This document shows, piece by piece, positions 60,135 through 64,000 of a DNA stretch of 64,000 nucleotides (position 1 is its first letter; each line of letters begins with the position of its first letter). The notes beneath the pieces are model-generated. The model saw only the letters and a program-made list of their open reading frames with translations, searched no databases and was not told where the DNA came from. Source of the DNA: Lepas anatifera (taxonomy: Eukaryota; Arthropoda; Thecostraca; Lepadidae); contig JAOTON010001678.1 of the NCBI GenBank assembly GCA_034440635.1, positions 62,001-126,000 on the forward strand, read 5' to 3'. The position numbers were made by a program, and so were the translations under genes.

Positions 60135-62159
60135 ATAGTATGATCTAGTAATTATAGTCTGTAGCATTTATCATATGACTATGTAGATGAGAATAGAACT
60201 GCAACGGATCGAATAGTTTTCCATCTGAATTTGGTCTACACTTTTGGCACGCCGGTGACGTTTCCCTTCACTACCTTTACTTTTCCTTCACCAAAATTTG
60301 CGAAAAAAGCTTTACCCTCTGCAGTTTACTCTCATTTACCCATTGCACTATAAGATTACCATTACGCTGCCAAATATTGCCAGATGTTGTTGGATGGGAA
60401 CCGACAAGAATCAGATTGAAGCCCGGTTTCCATTACCAATAGCTATATCAGGATCGTAATTTTATCCAGATACGCCGTCCGATCACGATGGAACTTGCAC
60501 ATGGAACCTAGGTCAACGTCATATTGAATTCCACCGGAGTTAATGTGTATCAACTTCGTTTTCTATCTTAATACAAAGTTGTACTAAACGTTCTAAACTT
60601 GGACAAAATTTATATAAAAAAATGTGTTGCCTATCACCGTAAGCTAATCGGTTAAAATACGGTTGCACCTAAAGCAAAGAGCAGCGCCACAGTATCACGA
60701 CTCTATACGCAGCTTAGCAAAGACGGGGCACAGCCATTTGAATCCCTTCGAATGTTTTTAGTGGGCATATTTTGATGTTTTTGAAAATGTAATATTTTCA
60801 CGGGCTCTTTGGAATACAGTGATTCTCTTATCAATATCGTAATTGACAGTTTATACGGTTTTATACGGGCTCCCCTAATAGTTTTCGAAAATCCGCGTTA
60901 GCAGGGTGCATTAGCAGTGCCCTCCTCAGACAAAATTGTTCCGTCGCCCATGGCTTTTGAGTCTCACCTTCTAGTGTTAGTGTTAACGGTATGGCATCAG
61001 AAAAATAAACTACTGTAAAACAGGGTTAGCGTTTGAGTCCCGACTGAAGTGGTTTGCCTTTTCCCTGTCCAAGTCAGAGCAAAGCAGCTCGTGCTTCTGT
61101 CTCCTGGTATATTACCTGGTTTTACCTCGGCAGCGCTCTCTATTAGTCTTCAGTCTCAATAACTCGTGCAATGGGAAAGCTTTAGCTTTATGTGCACATC
61201 TCTGCTCCTCTCGGTTGCATTCGGGCCGGGCTCCCAACACCTTTCAGTCAACAGAAACCCATCGCAACACTCCTGACTCCAGCGAACTCGCCGCCGGCTA
61301 GTCTGTGCCGACTGCCGCCGTCTCGCCTGTACCGAATAGCAGCCTCGGATGGTGGAGCAGATAACCAAGCCAATAAAAAGCAAAGTATGGCTAGGAGTAT
61401 TCGAAAAAGGCAATGTTAATTTATCTCCTGGTTCATGGTTTAAAGCTCTATTATTTTCTTGGCTAAGTTTCCATTGCATTTCTGACAATACACGTGAACG
61501 CGCTTCCACCAATCAGCGGCCGCCGTCCGCTGGTTGCCGTTTGCCTGCGGGCACAGAGGTTAGAGAGGTCACGCTGGGCGCCGCTGCCGCCGAGTTCAAG
61601 CGCCGGTGGGGAGGGGTCGTGAGGCGGATTATGAAACCTTCATGCATGGTATTTGAGAATGGTGGTGGCTGTGCCTAGGGAGGGGGAACAGGTGTTAGAG
61701 ACATTATGTGCACGTTGGTGGATATGTCAATTCGGTGTTTGATTTAATGAGCTCGCTATGTGAATATGCCTGACGGGCAAAATGGTAGGCGCTGATTTCG
61801 AGTCTGAAGCGAGCCTTAAAGGTATTTCTTTTTGACAAACACACTTATTGGCTATGCAGTACGCACGGTGCAGGTGACGTATAAGCCTGATTGACATGTC
61901 ATGTGTATGCCACACTAGAAGGTTAATATGCTAAAATGATTATTTGAGGCGGGAGGATAGAGTTCTGGCCGTTTCAACAAGGTCTGTTCCAAGGGAAATC
62001 ACAGGGTTCACGAGGCAGCTAACTAAGTAGGTATATATATATATATATATATATATATTTAGTTTAGTTTATTGTCCAATCATCAACGGGCATGAACCAT
62101 CCCAACGGCAGATGAAGTCATGGTGATAAAACAGAAAGTCTGTTCCAAGTGAAATGACG

Positions 62160-62200
<41 letters not shown>

Positions 62201-62224
62201 TATATTATTATTATTATTATTTTA

Positions 62225-62263
<39 letters not shown>
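60135..62263. other. Intergenic with GC-rich patch and (TA)n tracts
   Basis: 61200-61640 is richer in CpG with accaatcagcggccgcc at 61508, a CCAAT-box-like motif; a promoter is possible but no exon is supported. TA microsatellites at 62032-62057, 62163-62196 and 62230-62262. Confidence 0.4.
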
Positions 62264-62265
<2 letters not shown>

Positions 62266-63234
62266 AGTGCAGTCAAAAAGTAAGTTCCGGAACTCTCCAG
62301 CGCAAGCATTTATTGTGCCATCAAAACTATTGACAACTCATTCTTCAAAATAACCTTCCCACATTTCCCCACAGCGCTCCCAGCGGCGAACCAGTCCTCC
62401 TATGGCCTTGGCGGAGCTTTATTCACTAGCGTGTCTACCATACTGGTGGACTGGTATACTGTTAGTGCACGCGCAGCTTTTTGGGGGCCAGAGAGGTGGC
62501 ACACTTCCACTGGAGTGATTGACTTTTGGTCTCTGGGTTAAAGAGAGGAAACCAATCCTCAGCCTCCGTTACTTTCTCATTCAGGAAGGAAGCTCTCGCC
62601 TCCTCGTAGGTATCTATCCAGACAATTTTATCGATGGTTTGTCGGACAGTTTTCTGACGCTGTGACATCGCGGGATCCATCTGGAACAATCTTTGGACAT
62701 CTTCAGTTTATCGAAAATGATGCTCGATACCATTCCACGACTAATCCCCAATGTTTCAGCGGTCTCGTCCATGGTTCTACTTCTGTCCGCTATTACCAGA
62801 TTTTCTATGAGCGTGACACGGTCTGTGTCGCACGGCGTGGTGGGTCTTCCAGCACGTGCATTGTCTGTCACAGTGTTACGACCCTGCTTAAACTCTCTCA
62901 CCCTCCTGCGTACTGCACTATCCGAGAAAGCCTGATTCCCTAACACATTCCCCAGCTCTAGATGAATTTTCTGGGCCGATTTGCCCTACAGCGTCAAATA
63001 TCTTATGATGGGGCTTTGCTCGATTCTGGTGGCTTCTGCCATTTTGGGCCAGTCTCTAAAAATCCACTTGATGGAATCTCGATAGTGACCAAACTAAAAG
63101 GCCTAACACTGAAAATAAGATATGTACCTATTAAAGATAAAATTTCAGCCTTCATATTTAGTAAAAAAAGCACGTGCACTTAACCCGTGTGCTAAAAGCA
63201 ATGGCTCTCCGAAACTTACATTTTGACTGCACCT
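62264..63234 (-). mobile_element. Internally deleted mariner element
   Basis: Imperfect inverted ends gtgcagtcaaaaagtaagtt and gtgcagtcaaaatgtaagtt (complement of the right end), next to TA on both sides. About 970 bp, shorter than a full mariner (about 1.3 kb). It contains the transposase relic 62338-63042. Confidence 0.88.
62338..63042 (-). pseudogene. Mariner transposase pseudogene
   Basis: Minus strand, start ATG at 63042 (MAEATRIEQSPIIRYLTL), with an in-frame stop right after. The paired helix-turn-helix region follows: SDSAVRRRVREFKQG, the GRPTT linker and RSRTMDETAETLGISRGMVS. Next comes the catalytic-domain start with FNPETKSQSLQWK and PKKLRVH. The first catalytic Asp, normally in GDETW, is lost (EAEDW here). 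From there the sequence jumps within about 60 bases to the normal C-terminus (RRWERCGEMWEGYFEE, stop at 62338), so the region with the second and third Asp is deleted. A frame change lies near 62690. It cannot catalyse transposition; it could only be moved by an active relative. Confidence 0.88.
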
Positions 63235-63299
63235 TATATATATATATATACATATATATGTCTATATATATATATGTCTATATATATATATGTCTATAC

Positions 63300-63330
<31 letters not shown>
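63235..63330. repeat. (TA)n/(TATG)n microsatellite
   Basis: TA and tatg/tatgtc repeats directly beside the mariner end. Confidence 0.92.
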
Positions 63331-63332
<2 letters not shown>

Positions 63333-63759
63333 GCATGACCCTCACTTTATTCCTTTACATGCACCATTCCCTTATCACATTCTATCGATACCACCGCCAA
63401 CCGGTCTCTAGATAGTCAGAGACCACTGTGCACGGCCGTCTAACCGTGATTGTCAGACTTTCTGTTTTTAGGCCTAAAAAATTGGTTTGTAAACTGCGAT
63501 GCTCCACCTTTAATCTTCCGGGTGACGCTCTGTTCCTTATAGGTCATTGTTTATTATTATCGTTAGTTTTCAGTAGTCGTGTGCAGTTCAAGATCAGGAC
63601 GTGTAATAATCAGCTTTCGAATTATACCTAATTTGGTGGAACTGGGGCAGTGAGCTACGTTACGACTCATGCCAAACATTGAAAATGGTGAATCCTAGAA
63701 CAATAAGTACTTCTTAGGCAGATGTTGACTTTTCAAGCAAAACTGTCTGAACTGACCAA
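63331..63759. other. Intergenic, nothing recognised
   Basis: No supported gene. Confidence 0.5.
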
Positions 63760-64000
63760 CAGGGGGGGAGCCAGAGCTTTGGTATGGGGGGCACACCAAC
63801 TTTAAGGAGCACCCCGGGACAAAACGGGCACTTCTAAACGTAACCTAAAAACCCACTATATTTTTGTTTTTATCATTTTGTGGGCACTTTTGGTTCAAGG
63901 AAAATGCATATAAAGCATTGACGGAGAAAGACTCGATGAAACCCGAAAAAGAGAAATAAAAAAGTATCACAAAAATGTCATGGAAGTAGCCAAAACACGA
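63760..64000 (+). mobile_element. Second copy of the 3.6-kb hAT family, left end
   Basis: Starts cagggggggagccagagc and matches 47198-47430 to the window end (acgtaacctaaaaa, aaaatgtcatgg, gtagccaaaacac). The preceding 8-mer is ctgaccaa. The right end is outside the window. Confidence 0.88.

Noticed and set aside
62614..62946. Intact mariner transposase
   Set aside because: An early stop, loss of the first catalytic Asp and deletion of the region with the other two show it is a relic.

Overview
The window is eukaryotic and looks like invertebrate, most likely arthropod, genomic DNA. One multi-exon protein gene is complete. The rest is a mosaic of DNA transposons, short inverted-repeat elements, tRNA-derived SINEs, a decayed LINE, minisatellites and (TA)n tracts. 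The gene's coding exons are GC-rich (exons 3 and 5 very much so) inside AT-richer, repeat-filled introns. That contrast together with the repeat content would fit a crustacean, but the species is inference and weakly held.

Region by region. 1-3.8 kb: intergenic, with one MITE and a 36-bp tandem repeat. 3859-14656: a five-exon papain-family (cathepsin L-like) cysteine protease on the plus strand, 332 codons plus stop, with all splice phases consistent and a poly(A) signal at 14703. Its introns hold a 33-34 bp minisatellite in register with the exon 2 splice acceptor, hAT-type MITEs, a TTAA-flanked element packed with AGGTCA half-sites, two SINEs, and two stretches of homopolymer noise that look like assembly artefact. 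14.8-19.3 kb: two MITEs, a 30-bp minisatellite with about 310-bp higher-order period, a 350-bp direct duplication and one candidate exon of a small secreted CxxC protein. 19.3-23.5 kb: a large palindrome, two arms of about 1.6 kb around a loop holding a smaller foldback element and a possible Penelope-like fragment. 23.5-39.8 kb: mostly anonymous sequence with small MITEs between 27.6 and 35 kb. 39.8-47 kb: a minisatellite, a second inverted copy of the TTAA element, the first copy of a repeat carrying a TGACGTCA motif, and a frameshifted zinc-knuckle-like coding relic.

47198-50824 is a 3.6-kb non-autonomous hAT element with perfect 15-bp terminal inverted repeats and a perfect 8-bp target-site duplication. 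Its interior is minisatellite and its right end is amplified three times. A second copy starts at 63760 and runs off the window. 54.7-59.3 kb is a decayed minus-strand LINE (endonuclease plus reverse transcriptase) split by two independently datable DNA-transposon insertions, one of which carries another insertion inside it. 62264-63234 is an internally deleted mariner with a broken transposase.

The only gene judged functional is the protease. The most interesting signals are structural: the splice-acceptor minisatellite, the palindrome, the hormone-receptor half-site arrays, the hAT element with multiplied ends, and the nested insertions that give a relative chronology. Identities were read by eye; no database search or alignment was run.
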